From Alteromonas sp. 5E99-2 (GTDB lineage Bacteria; Pseudomonadota; Gammaproteobacteria; Enterobacterales; Alteromonadaceae): a DNA stretch of 64,000 nt. Under the pieces are notes generated by a model that had not been told where the DNA came from, did not search any database, and saw only the letters and a program-made list of their open reading frames with translations. Shown here piece after piece: positions 18,374 to 27,505 of this stretch. Numbering within the stretch: the first letter of the stretch is position 1; the number at the start of each line of letters is the position of its first letter. Location of the stretch: NCBI RefSeq assembly GCF_017368475.1, contig NZ_JAFNJE010000009.1, forward strand, positions 91,732 through 155,731, given 5' to 3'. The position numbers were made by a program, and so were the translations under genes.

Positions 18374-19101
18374 TGGCACTACCTATGTTGGATTTTGCGT
18401 TAGCAAGTATCATTATGGGGCTTGGCATAGGCGCTGATGTAGCAGTCGCCACCATGCTAAGAGCTAAACATATGAAAACAATAAAAACCGTTGTTTTTTG
18501 GGTGTTTGGTGTGTCTTTTACTCATACTGTCTTCCCAATGTTGGGGTATGTGTTGACCTACTTTAGCGTTGAAACGCTACCGGCCTTAACCCCAATAGTT
18601 GGTGTTGTTGCATTTGCCTTTATTGCGCGGTTTCTGTATTTAGAACTCACTGATTACACCGGTGACGGAGAGCCAGAATCCAAAGCGGATGATCGCCAAC
18701 TCATGATGAGTATGGGATTAATTCTTGCTGTAAGTTGGGATGCGCTCTGGTCAGGACCGGCCAAGTCTGCGCAAGTGATTGGATGGCCAGAATTATTCGT
18801 TTGGGGCTCGTTTATCTTCGTCGGTGTTGTCGTTGCTTTTTGCGCTGTATGCGGATTGGTCATGTCCAATTACTTTCGTCTTTCAAAACTGTCAGCTTCC
18901 ATTCAAAGTCAGTGGCATTATGCCGGTGTACTTATACAGTACTCAGTTATTTCTTACTTCGGAGTACTAGCAATTTTAAGATATACGCTACAGCTTAATG
19001 TGCACTGGTTACACGTACTTATTTTTTGTTTAGTGTTAGTCTTATTGGTGTTAGAAACTCTACAAGTTAGGCATAAGCTTAAATTAATTCAAAATTCATG
19101 A
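18373..19101 (+). CDS. Polytopic membrane protein (MntP/LysE-like appearance)
   Basis: 242 residues with about six transmembrane helices. The first helix, DFALASIIMGLGIGADVAVATM, resembles the acidic helices of MntP/CadD-type exporters. An acidic loop (DYTGDGEPESKADD) lies in the middle, and SWDALWSGPAKSA begins the next helix. The ATG overlaps the cytochrome stop codon by one base. Coupling to a c-type cytochrome could mean a membrane anchor or electron-transfer partner rather than an exporter. No quinone- or haem-ligating His pair is obvious. Family assignment is tentative. Confidence 0.6.
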   Translation: MALPMLDFALASIIMGLGIGADVAVATMLRAKHMKTIKTVVFWVFGVSFTHTVFPMLGYVLTYFSVETLPALTPIVGVVAFAFIARFLYLELTDYTGDGEPESKADDRQLMMSMGLILAVSWDALWSGPAKSAQVIGWPELFVWGSFIFVGVVVAFCAVCGLVMSNYFRLSKLSASIQSQWHYAGVLIQYSVISYFGVLAILRYTLQLNVHWLHVLIFCLVLVLLVLETLQVRHKLKLIQNS

Positions 19102-19259
19102 ATGTACTTATACAGAAGAACACAGGTAGGTAATTCTATTCTTTTTGTTATATTTCAATGAAGCTATAGAGTTTGACTCAGTGAAAATGAAATATTTTTT
19201 CATTTCATCTATAATCAATACTATAACTATCGTTATTATTAATGAATAAGGAGTCCTCT

Positions 19260-19418
19260 ATGGATTTAATCAGAATTATTGTCGCCATTTTGTTACCCCC
19301 TCTTGGTGTATTTTTGCAAGTGGGTATTGGCGGAGCATTTTGGTTAAATATACTGCTGACATTATTTGGGTATATTCCTGGTATTGTTCATGCTGTTTGG
19401 GTTATCGCTAAACGTTAG
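19260..19418 (+). CDS. Pmp3/YqaE (UPF0057) family membrane micropeptide
   Basis: A 52-residue protein with two hydrophobic helices and the family signature LLPPLGVFLQVGIGGAFWLNILLTL, FGYIPGIVHAVWVI (the order and the PPLGV motif are diagnostic). AAGGAG at 19248-19253 gives a strong ribosome site, and a TATAAT box at 19210-19215 lies upstream. Homologues are stress-induced plasma-membrane proteins that affect membrane potential. The STAS-domain gene starts 17 bases after its stop, so it may share a transcript with the partner-switching genes. Confidence 0.9.
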   Translation: MDLIRIIVAILLPPLGVFLQVGIGGAFWLNILLTLFGYIPGIVHAVWVIAKR

Positions 19419-19435
19419 AGATAAGGTTATTTGCC

Positions 19436-19711
19436 ATGAGTACTATTGTTTTACCGAGTAAATTTAATTTTGGTTATCATAAAAATTTCACTGATCAGTA
19501 TGGAAAAGCCCTTGAAAGTGCACCTTCAAAGGCAATCACGTTAGATTTTAGTAACGTTGAATATTTAGATAGTGCTGCACTTGGCATGATGGTGTTACTT
19601 AAAAAGAAAGCGGATGCCCAGAATACTGAAGTAACTATTATTAATGCCCACGGGGCGGCGTTAGACGTTTTAAAAATTGCTAATTTTCAGAATTTATTTT
19701 CTATTAAATAG
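19436..19711 (+). CDS. STAS-domain anti-sigma factor antagonist
   Basis: 91 residues forming a single STAS domain (ITLDFSNVEYLDSAALGMMVLL, VTIINAHGAALDVLKIANF). The serine in LDSAALG (residue 51) is the position phosphorylated in SpoIIAA/RsbV-type antagonists. The next gene, 11 bases downstream, encodes a SpoIIE-type phosphatase fused to an RsbW-type kinase domain, which is the expected partner. The arrangement matches the CrsA-CrsR (Shewanella) and HsbA-HsbR (Pseudomonas) switches. Confidence 0.9.
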   Translation: MSTIVLPSKFNFGYHKNFTDQYGKALESAPSKAITLDFSNVEYLDSAALGMMVLLKKKADAQNTEVTIINAHGAALDVLKIANFQNLFSIK

Positions 19712-19722
19712 AGTTTTTGGTT

Positions 19723-21348
19723 ATGCCTAAGGTTTTGAGTAAACCCAGTTGCTTTTGCAATGGCGTTCCAGTTTCGGTTCGAAATAAAATCAGTGATGCA
19801 GTTGATTTTTGTACTGATGTAACTGAAATAACCGATATTGTCGTTATTTGGATTTCAAAATGGTCTGTTGATTTTAACCTTGAAGTGAGTCATTTAAGAC
19901 ATAGCCATACAGACATCGCCATACTCGTCCTAATGGAGTCCGAACTCGAAAGTGATATTCTAGATGCGTTAAAAGCAGGTGTTGATGAATGCTTACCACA
20001 AGCTGTTAGTGCTGATATGCTTAACCTTAAAATTAAACGCCTCGCTGCATCGTTAAATACCTACAAAGAGCTCTCCCAAAACAAAGCAAAATCCAATGCG
20101 GTGTTAGAGCGTATTCGACAAGAAGAGAGCTTCGCGCGACATGTTTATCAAAAAATAACTGGTGGTGCGCTAGAGCAAGCAAAAGATTACTTTTCTGTGC
20201 AACACTCTGCCGATGGATTCTGTGGCGATTTTATATTTGAAATGTCCAGCCCAACGGGTATTCGTTATGTATTTCTTGCTGATGCAATGGGCCATGGTTT
20301 AGCCGCAGCGCTTAGCATTATGCCTGTTATCCATGTGGTAAAAGCAATGGCTCATCGAAGCATGCCTATTACGACTATCGTCCATGAAGTAAACCGCAGG
20401 TTGAATGTTGAATTACCTGATGATCGCTTCGTTACTTTAGCAGGGCTTGAAATATCACCATTTTCACAAATGATTAGTTTGGTTAATGCGGGACTGCCCG
20501 ATATATGTGTGTTATTAAAAAATGGTTCCCTAGAGTCGTGCTCATCTCATTGCATGCCTCTGGGCATTGCTGAAGGAAGCGCTTTTAGCTTTGAACCTTA
20601 TACATTTAAAATTGCTGATGTTTCTCGTCTGTTCATGTTTACTGATGGGCTGATTGAACAAGAAAACCATACAAATGAAACCATAGGTAAAGAGGGGTTA
20701 ACTCAAATCCTTATGGATTATGCTCTATTGAATAAACCTTGGGATGATATCTCTATTTTATTTGATGAGCACAAAGGTGATATGCCGTTATCTGACGATG
20801 TGACTTTATGCGCTATTGATTTCTCCAAATTCAATATTGCGGATCCCGATAGTGGGAATGAACAAGATAGCCGAAATGGCACAGTTACCTTTAATTTGGA
20901 AGTTAAAGGGGACTATTTAAAAACAGTAGATGTACCCGCATTTGTTTCTAAGTTTCTATATGCGACTGACACTAATGGCAAAATTGCAGGAAAAACATTT
21001 ACCGCTATCGCTGAGCTTTACCAAAACGGTTTAGATCATGGTGTGTTGAATTTAAATTCAGATTTAAAAAACGATTTTTCAGGCTTTGAAGAATATCTGA
21101 ATAAACGTGATAAGGCGTTAGAAGCTTTAACTAATGAAGATAGTGTAACGCTAAGTTTAAGCTGTGGAAGTGAAGAAGGTATTCGAGCCTCGATAACGGA
21201 CTCTGGATTAGGATATGACTACAGTAAGGTTGATCCTGACAAGCACTCTTTAAGCGGCAGAGGAATAGCCTTAGTCAGACAATTGAGTGAACACTTGGAA
21301 ATTAATGATAAAGGTAATCAAGTGTCTATTTTATTGAGAGATAATTAA
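19723..21348 (+). CDS. Partner-switch protein: degenerate receiver, SpoIIE phosphatase, RsbW-like kinase
   Basis: 541 residues from the ATG at 19723 (an in-frame TTG is two codons earlier). An N-terminal receiver-like fold (about 10-115) lacks the phospho-aspartate: DIVVIW replaces DxxxxD, and the usual C-terminal lysine is missing (CLPQAV). The PP2C/SpoIIE domain (about 150-365) has DGFCGDF, ADAMGHGLAAAL, FMFTDGLIE and SDDVTL with the metal-binding aspartates. A C-terminal HATPase domain has the N-box ELYQNGLDHG and glycine motifs DSGLGYD and GRGIALV. It should both phosphorylate and dephosphorylate the STAS protein, freeing or trapping an anti-sigma factor. Because the receiver lacks its acceptor, the input signal is probably not ordinary phosphotransfer. 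Confidence 0.86.
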   Translation: MPKVLSKPSCFCNGVPVSVRNKISDAVDFCTDVTEITDIVVIWISKWSVDFNLEVSHLRHSHTDIAILVLMESELESDILDALKAGVDECLPQAVSADMLNLKIKRLAASLNTYKELSQNKAKSNAVLERIRQEESFARHVYQKITGGALEQAKDYFSVQHSADGFCGDFIFEMSSPTGIRYVFLADAMGHGLAAALSIMPVIHVVKAMAHRSMPITTIVHEVNRRLNVELPDDRFVTLAGLEISPFSQMISLVNAGLPDICVLLKNGSLESCSSHCMPLGIAEGSAFSFEPYTFKIADVSRLFMFTDGLIEQENHTNETIGKEGLTQILMDYALLNKPWDDISILFDEHKGDMPLSDDVTLCAIDFSKFNIADPDSGNEQDSRNGTVTFNLEVKGDYLKTVDVPAFVSKFLYATDTNGKIAGKTFTAIAELYQNGLDHGVLNLNSDLKNDFSGFEEYLNKRDKALEALTNEDSVTLSLSCGSEEGIRASITDSGLGYDYSKVDPDKHSLSGRGIALVRQLSEHLEINDKGNQVSILLRDN

Positions 21349-21382
21349 TATAAATTAATCCTACCTATGCAAATAGGCCGCA

Positions 21383-22975
21383 TTATTTATATATTTTAAC
21401 AGCATTTTTCCCGTCTTTTTTCACATCGTACATAGTTTGATCCGCTAGGTGAATCATATCTTTTAACTCTTCAGCGTGGCTAGACCCTGCGACACCGCAG
21501 CTGAATGTACAATGAAAGTTATCATATCCGTCTTTAAAACTTAACTTACTAAAAGTAAAACAGATGTCGTTAAGTTTCTTTTCAATACTCTCAATATCGT
21601 CTGAGTGAAATACGATTAAAAATTCTTCACCACCGTATCTGCCCACAACGTCGGTGTCTCTAACAGATGTTTTCAATAATTGAGCGAGTCCGACAATAAC
21701 ATTGTCGCCAATCATATGCCCGCGTTTGTCGTTAACTTGTTTAAAATTATCAATATCTATCATAGCTACAACAAGACTTGTGTTGTTACGTTTTGCCAAA
21801 CGATGTGCAGAGTGAGCAGCTTCCATCATCTGTCCATGATTCAACAAACCTGTAAGGCTGTCTTTAATTGCCATATTTCGGATTTGTTGGCCTCGAGTAA
21901 TTCTTCGTTCGATTTGTTTAAAAATAATATCAGGGGGGTTATCTTTTATAATGACGTCATCAGCGCCGGCTTCTAGTGCCGCTAGTTTCGTTTTTAAGCT
22001 GGTATCAGCACTTAGGAAGACAATAGGAACATATTCAAACCTTTGCTGTTGACGGAGTATTTTACAGACTTCTATGCCTGAAATTTTAGGCATATTTACA
22101 TCGAGTAAAAAGAGATCGGGTTTACCAACCTCTAAGCCTTCAAAAAATTCTGTGCTGTTAGAGTAAAACGTTAAGTCAATATCGTTGTTTTTTGCGTATT
22201 TACCGAAAAAGCTCCCTACCATGGGTTGATCATCGAGTAATGACACTTGATAAGGTCGTCTAACATCAATATTACAGAGCCAACGAATGTTTCCAACTAA
22301 AACATTGATATCAAAAGGTTTAGTTACATATCCACCTATATCTGCGCGAACGGCTTTCAATCGAATGTCCAATGAATCAGAGCCTGACACCAAAATGATT
22401 TGAATGTTTTTTTGTCTTATCCGTTGAGCGAAATCAAACAGCATATCTTCGGTTACATCTGGCATAACAACGTCTAGCAATATGATGTCAACTGTATTTA
22501 AAACTTCAGTGTCTGCTTCAAAGTCAAAAATGCTTTCATATACCAACACGTTATAATTAAACCTGTCGAGCATTGCTTTGATGGTAACACGGGCGATTTC
22601 ACTGTCATCGATGAGGGCTATATTCAGCGACCCGCCATGTATTTTAGGTTTAGATTCAGTTAGTGCTTGTTTTAGCAGGTAAGGATTTTCTAGGTGCTTT
22701 GCTGATTCAATCAGTAAGTCAATTTTTTCTGATATTTGTTCGATTGTCGAAGCACTTAAAGGGTATTCATTTGGTAGTAGATTTAAAATTTCATTTAAAA
22801 ATTTCTCTAAGCGGTTTAATCCTTCTTTTTGAGTCCATTCAATCCATTTTCCAAGCACCTCATGAATGGCAATGAGTTCTTCTGAGTTTATATTTTGTTT
22901 AACTACTCCCCAACGCATTATGACATAAGAAAAGTGTTGTCTAAATTCTTGTCGTAAAACTTGTAGAGACGACAT
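21383..22975 (-). CDS. Double-receiver diguanylate cyclase
   Basis: 530 residues: a helical N-terminus (about 1-110) of unclear family, two receiver domains (about 115-235 and 240-355), and a GGDEF domain (about 365-530). Both receivers keep their acidic pocket and acceptor (IALIDDSE...DIILLDVVMPD; SLLDDQP...DLFLLDVNMPK). The cyclase motif GGEEF is intact, and an RDTD inhibitory site lies five residues before it, so c-di-GMP synthesis with product feedback is likely. It converges with the partner-switch operon. A diguanylate cyclase next to a STAS/phosphatase switch recalls the HsbD-HsbA-HsbR system, so a functional link is reasonable but inferred. Confidence 0.9.
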   Translation of the reverse strand: MSSLQVLRQEFRQHFSYVIMRWGVVKQNINSEELIAIHEVLGKWIEWTQKEGLNRLEKFLNEILNLLPNEYPLSASTIEQISEKIDLLIESAKHLENPYLLKQALTESKPKIHGGSLNIALIDDSEIARVTIKAMLDRFNYNVLVYESIFDFEADTEVLNTVDIILLDVVMPDVTEDMLFDFAQRIRQKNIQIILVSGSDSLDIRLKAVRADIGGYVTKPFDINVLVGNIRWLCNIDVRRPYQVSLLDDQPMVGSFFGKYAKNNDIDLTFYSNSTEFFEGLEVGKPDLFLLDVNMPKISGIEVCKILRQQQRFEYVPIVFLSADTSLKTKLAALEAGADDVIIKDNPPDIIFKQIERRITRGQQIRNMAIKDSLTGLLNHGQMMEAAHSAHRLAKRNNTSLVVAMIDIDNFKQVNDKRGHMIGDNVIVGLAQLLKTSVRDTDVVGRYGGEEFLIVFHSDDIESIEKKLNDICFTFSKLSFKDGYDNFHCTFSCGVAGSSHAEELKDMIHLADQTMYDVKKDGKNAVKIYK

Positions 22976-23035
22976 ATTAGTCCATGTGGAAGTCTTTTTA
23001 ATTAGTTTAGATCACCTTCGATGGAATACAAAACC

Positions 23036-23062
23036 AAGACCCCAGTTTTTTACTGGGGTCTT
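23036..23062 (-). terminator. Bidirectional terminator-like hairpin
   Basis: An 11-bp perfect inverted repeat, AAGACCCCAGT (23036-23046) and ACTGGGGTCTT (23052-23062), immediately downstream of the RND pump gene on the minus strand. Confidence 0.85.
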
Positions 23063-23068
23063 TTGTGT

Positions 23069-26000
23069 TTATTCTGCTTTGAGCTCAGAGGAGGGAGTCG
23101 CTTTCGATTTGCTTTTTTGACTTATTGAGGTAAACAAGAGCCGGAAAAATTGTTTAATATCCACCAAAATCAAATACTGACATGGAACCAAAACAAGAGT
23201 AACCATGGTGGCATATAAAACTGCGAAGCCTAATGCTACTGCCATGGGAATAACAAAGGCAGCTTGCAAGCTGGTTTCAAACATAATTGGAAGTACGCCA
23301 GCAAAGGTTGTAATGGAGGTCAAGGTAATAGCTCTGAATCTTGCCCGTCCAGCCTCTGAAACCGCGTCCCTAACACTGTAACCTTGCTTCCTGCGCTGAT
23401 TAACAAAATCAGTCATTACCAAGGAGTCGTTAATTACGACACCTGCAGCGGCAATAAGTCCGAAAGAAGAGAACAAACTCATATCTAACCCTAATAGGAA
23501 ATGTCCAGCGACAGCCCCCGTAAAGCTGAACGGAATTACTGACATGATAATTAAAGGTTGAGAATAACTTTTAAGGGGTACAGCAAGAAGAATAAATACC
23601 ATTAGCATGGCAGCAACAAAGAATAACAACTGCTCGCTTTGCGATGCTTGCTGCTCTTCAATATCTCCACCTAGCTCTGTGATCACAGACGGGAATGCTT
23701 GCTTTAATTCAGGCAAAAGATTTTCTTCAATATTTTTTATTGCTTCATTGGGTTCAATGACTTCTTCGTCAATATTGCCCCACAAGTAAACACTTCGATA
23801 GCCACCCTCTCGACGAATATAGCTAATTCCCGGTGTTTCTGACAATTCAGCGATGTCGCCCAAGACTACATTATCACCTGTTGGTGTTTGAATAAGCGTG
23901 TATTTCAACGCTGCAAAGCTTTCTCGCGTGAGCCTAGGGTAGCGAACCATCACTTTTATTTCTTCGCCATCTCTAATGAGCCTTTGTGCTTCTCCACCAA
24001 AATAGCTGGCACCAACTTGGCTAGCAACACTGTTCAAGTCGAGACCTAAATCATAGGCAACAGGTAATAGAGCTAGTTGAATTTCTTTGCTCGCGGGATC
24101 AATTGTTGAACTGATATCCAACAAGCCTGTTGAATCCTGAAGGCGCTTAATTAACAATTTTCCCGCTTCATTTAAGGTTTCTACATCAGGTCCGTACAAC
24201 AAGTAGCCAAACTCACCGTCACCGCCGTCATTACCATTGACATCGTCTTGAATAGTTAATGACTTCATTCCAGGTATTTCAGGTATCTGTTGACGCCAGC
24301 GCCGAGCCAGTTCAAAAGTATTAAAAGGGCGTAGGTCCTCGTGTATTAACGGAATGATAATACGGGCTTCAGTGCGTCCTCGGTTAAAGGCGAGTATGTC
24401 TCTAACCATACCTTGACCGAATTCTTCTTCAATTTTTTTATCTTCTGACAGGATAATATTTTCAATGGTTTTCAGTGCGTTAATTGCTGCAGTATCAGAT
24501 ACATTTTCGTTCATTTCTATACTAATAGCTGGAAAGTCATGGGGGACTTTAGGGTTAGGAACCAAGCGAACAAAGTTACCTTGAATTAGGCCTAAGCTTA
24601 AACAAAATAAAGCAATAAATAGGAAAAACACCAACCAGCGTAAGTCTAAGGCTTTTTCTACAAGGCGCTTATATGGACCATTCACAAAATTGTAAAAACG
24701 ACGATTAAAATTAGCTCGCCAACTGGTTGGTTTAACTTCTGTAAAACGCGTATTGGCTAAATGAGCCGGTAGAATAAGTTTAGATTCAATGAGACTGAAC
24801 ACTAAACACAGTATCACAACCACAGCTATGTTGTAGAAAAGTGCGCCTTCTGGTCCAGACGACATAGTAAAGGGTGCAAAAACAGCAATAGTCGTTAACA
24901 CACCAAATGTAGCTGGCGTGGCAACACGTTTAGCACCGCGAACCACATTATCAACACCACCCCCTTTACTTTCAATTTCAGAGTAGGCGCTTTCTCCTAT
25001 TACAATGGCGTCGTCTACAACTATGCCTAGTACCATAATAAAGGCAAATAACGACAGTATATTAATGGTTACCCCAAAAAGAGGCATCATCATGATTGCA
25101 CCTAAAAAGCACACGGGAAGACCTATCATTACCCATAGAGCTAAGCGAAAACGAAGAAACAAAGTCAACATTAGCGCCACTAAAATAGCACCTTGAAGTA
25201 GATTTTTTAGCATCATATTTAGACGCTCGTCTAAGTAATAAGTTAAATCAACTAACACCTCTAGAGATAAACTTTCTGGCAATGTTTCATTTTTTTGTTC
25301 TATGTATTGCTTTACTGTATCTGCAACCGGGGTAATACTTTGACTTTTAGTCGCAGCCACTTCAATTAAAATGGCATTTTTACCCGAATACTTGAAATAC
25401 CGCTCGCCCTCTGTAAAACCGTCTTTCACTATGGCAACGTCTTGAAGAAGCACTCGCCCACCGGCTTTACTGGTTTTTATTGGAATGCTTTTAAACTCAT
25501 CCCCAGTGTAATATTGATTTTCTACTCGTACTGAGATGATGCCTGCATCGGTTCTTAGCTGACCTGCTGAAATATTGGCTGAGTAATTTTGTATTGCTGC
25601 GGTAACATCATTAATTGTGACGCCGAATTTACGCAGTAGTGGCGGTTGTACTTCAATGGCAATCTCACCGTCAGGATTTGAAACGTCAACTAACGAAATA
25701 TTGTTGAATTGAAGTAGTTCTTTCTCTATTTGCTTGGCAACCGGTTTCAATTCGGAAAGAGGTAAGTCACCAACCAATGAAAAGGTTATCACTTCTTGAG
25801 TGAATTCTATTTGCTCAATAATCACAGGCTCCATGGCCGCAGGAAATGTTCCTATACTGTCGACTTTGAGCTTTACTTTATCTAATACATCGGTAAGGTT
25901 GGCGCCCGTTTCGACTTCTATGGTTACTCGACCTGAGTTTCTAAATGAGCGCGCCCAGACTTTTTTAATTTCGGAGACATCTTTTAATGCTTCCTCAATT

Positions 26001-26227
26001 TTTATCATGATACTTTCTTCAATTTCTTGGGGTGACGCACCGGGATAACTCGCGTCAATGTCAATATAATTCACCTCAACATTAGGGAACATCTGACGCT
26101 GAATAGTAAAATAACTGGCAATACCCATGATGATGATAAAAATCATTAATAGGTTTGAGGCCACGGAATTATTTGCAAATGCCGCAATAAGGCCTGTAGG
26201 TTTTTGTTCAACGGAAGTAGGTTTCAT
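23069..26227 (-). CDS. RND-family efflux pump inner-membrane permease
   Basis: 1052 residues with the AcrB-like layout: one N-terminal helix, a large periplasmic loop, six helices, a second loop, and six helices. The FPNVEVNYIDIDASYPGASPQEIEESI segment after the first helix is typical. The proton-relay pair is visible in helix 4 as GIVVDDAIVIGESAY, and the counterpart in helix 10 is VVINDSLVMTDFV. The adaptor gene is 9 bases upstream, giving a two-gene operon; no TolC-like gene is present, so a distant outer-membrane channel would be shared. Substrates cannot be predicted. Confidence 0.92.
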   Translation of the reverse strand: MKPTSVEQKPTGLIAAFANNSVASNLLMIFIIIMGIASYFTIQRQMFPNVEVNYIDIDASYPGASPQEIEESIMIKIEEALKDVSEIKKVWARSFRNSGRVTIEVETGANLTDVLDKVKLKVDSIGTFPAAMEPVIIEQIEFTQEVITFSLVGDLPLSELKPVAKQIEKELLQFNNISLVDVSNPDGEIAIEVQPPLLRKFGVTINDVTAAIQNYSANISAGQLRTDAGIISVRVENQYYTGDEFKSIPIKTSKAGGRVLLQDVAIVKDGFTEGERYFKYSGKNAILIEVAATKSQSITPVADTVKQYIEQKNETLPESLSLEVLVDLTYYLDERLNMMLKNLLQGAILVALMLTLFLRFRLALWVMIGLPVCFLGAIMMMPLFGVTINILSLFAFIMVLGIVVDDAIVIGESAYSEIESKGGGVDNVVRGAKRVATPATFGVLTTIAVFAPFTMSSGPEGALFYNIAVVVILCLVFSLIESKLILPAHLANTRFTEVKPTSWRANFNRRFYNFVNGPYKRLVEKALDLRWLVFFLFIALFCLSLGLIQGNFVRLVPNPKVPHDFPAISIEMNENVSDTAAINALKTIENIILSEDKKIEEEFGQGMVRDILAFNRGRTEARIIIPLIHEDLRPFNTFELARRWRQQIPEIPGMKSLTIQDDVNGNDGGDGEFGYLLYGPDVETLNEAGKLLIKRLQDSTGLLDISSTIDPASKEIQLALLPVAYDLGLDLNSVASQVGASYFGGEAQRLIRDGEEIKVMVRYPRLTRESFAALKYTLIQTPTGDNVVLGDIAELSETPGISYIRREGGYRSVYLWGNIDEEVIEPNEAIKNIEENLLPELKQAFPSVITELGGDIEEQQASQSEQLLFFVAAMLMVFILLAVPLKSYSQPLIIMSVIPFSFTGAVAGHFLLGLDMSLFSSFGLIAAAGVVINDSLVMTDFVNQRRKQGYSVRDAVSEAGRARFRAITLTSITTFAGVLPIMFETSLQAAFVIPMAVALGFAVLYATMVTLVLVPCQYLILVDIKQFFRLLFTSISQKSKSKATPSSELKAE

Positions 26228-26236
26228 ATGTCTACC

Positions 26237-27406
26237 TTATTTCTCTGTGCGTTGAGCGGTAAGTAGAGAGTTGTCTGAGTCGTCGGGTGACGAGAGAACT
26301 TTTACAGCCATACCTTCTTTGGGATACTCAGGTAAGGTAACAACCACGGGTTGATTAATCGCACTATCAGCTTGGATGACAAAAAATTGGCCGTTTTCTC
26401 TTAGCACAGTAACAGCATGGGACAGTAATTTACCGTCAGAGTCGACCATCCATAATTTACCATTATTGATGAGTTGTTGAGGTACCTGATAGGTATTTTC
26501 TAAAGTAACACCATCAAACTTAACCGTTACATAGCTGCCGAATTTGAGTGCAGGTTTGTCTGACTTTAGTCCATATGGGTCGTCTACTCTCACGACAAAG
26601 TGGGTCATGCGAGTTTCTTCATCGATAATACCTGTATCTCGATTCAAAACGCCTAGGATTTCTTTGCCACTAGATGACGGTAAAATTTTGACCGTCTGTT
26701 CCGACGTAATTGCGTCTACAAACTGATTGTCAAAACCCGCAATAGGAAGTGTGATTTCGGCTTTCTCAATGTTATTTAACTCGCCTGCAACAGCGCCAAC
26801 AGAAATAAAATCACCCACACCAATATTACGAGAAATCACTAATGCATCATAAGGTGCGCGAACATCACAACTGTCTAAATCTCGCTGAGCAATACTCAAC
26901 TGAGCTTCAGCAGACTTTACAAATGCTTTGGCACTAATTAGTTGAGGCTTTTTCAAATACAGGTCTGATACCGAATTACTTGTAAATTTTTTCGCTTCTA
27001 ATTGAGCGACATCACTTTGTGCCTGAGCTTCAATTAAATTAGCTTTCGCTTGTTGTAAATTTGCTTCGGCAACAAGGAGGGCAGCAGAGTATGTATCTTT
27101 TTCAATTGAAAATAGGATTTCGCCTTTAGGGACAATTCCACCTGGAACAAATTTTGGATGCCACGAGGTAATTTGCCCGGCTACTTTGGTTGCGAGCATA
27201 GTGCGCTCAGTTGGCGCCACAGCGCCATAGCTTTCTATTTCTATCGTGTGATCTGTTGCTGTGAGGGTGTCTACGCTTACTATAGGGCGATTATCACTCA
27301 CCTCTTTTTCTGGCTCTTCATGGCCGGTGGCTGCAATCAGCTTCATTCCACCGATACCCGAAATCAAAATAGCGGCTACTGCAGCAAATTGATAGCGTTT
27401 CTTCAT
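26237..27406 (-). CDS. RND efflux periplasmic adaptor (membrane fusion protein)
   Basis: About 389 residues from MKKRYQF at 27406; a GTG four codons earlier is a less likely start. It has one N-terminal hydrophobic segment, then a lipoyl-like half (GQITSWHPKFVPGGIVPKGEILFSIE), a coiled-coil hairpin rich in Ala/Gln (about 105-170), the second lipoyl half (RAPYDALVISRNIGVGDFISVG), and beta-barrel and membrane-proximal domains. It bridges the pump encoded downstream to an outer-membrane channel. Confidence 0.9.
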   Translation of the reverse strand: MKKRYQFAAVAAILISGIGGMKLIAATGHEEPEKEVSDNRPIVSVDTLTATDHTIEIESYGAVAPTERTMLATKVAGQITSWHPKFVPGGIVPKGEILFSIEKDTYSAALLVAEANLQQAKANLIEAQAQSDVAQLEAKKFTSNSVSDLYLKKPQLISAKAFVKSAEAQLSIAQRDLDSCDVRAPYDALVISRNIGVGDFISVGAVAGELNNIEKAEITLPIAGFDNQFVDAITSEQTVKILPSSSGKEILGVLNRDTGIIDEETRMTHFVVRVDDPYGLKSDKPALKFGSYVTVKFDGVTLENTYQVPQQLINNGKLWMVDSDGKLLSHAVTVLRENGQFFVIQADSAINQPVVVTLPEYPKEGMAVKVLSSPDDSDNSLLTAQRTEK

Positions 27407-27505
27407 CCTAAATTCCACTCATATTTTTTGACGTTAACAGTGTAACGTAAAGCAATGTTTCATAGAGTGAATAAATGTAAATAAATGTTATTTATTGAAA
27501 TGAAA

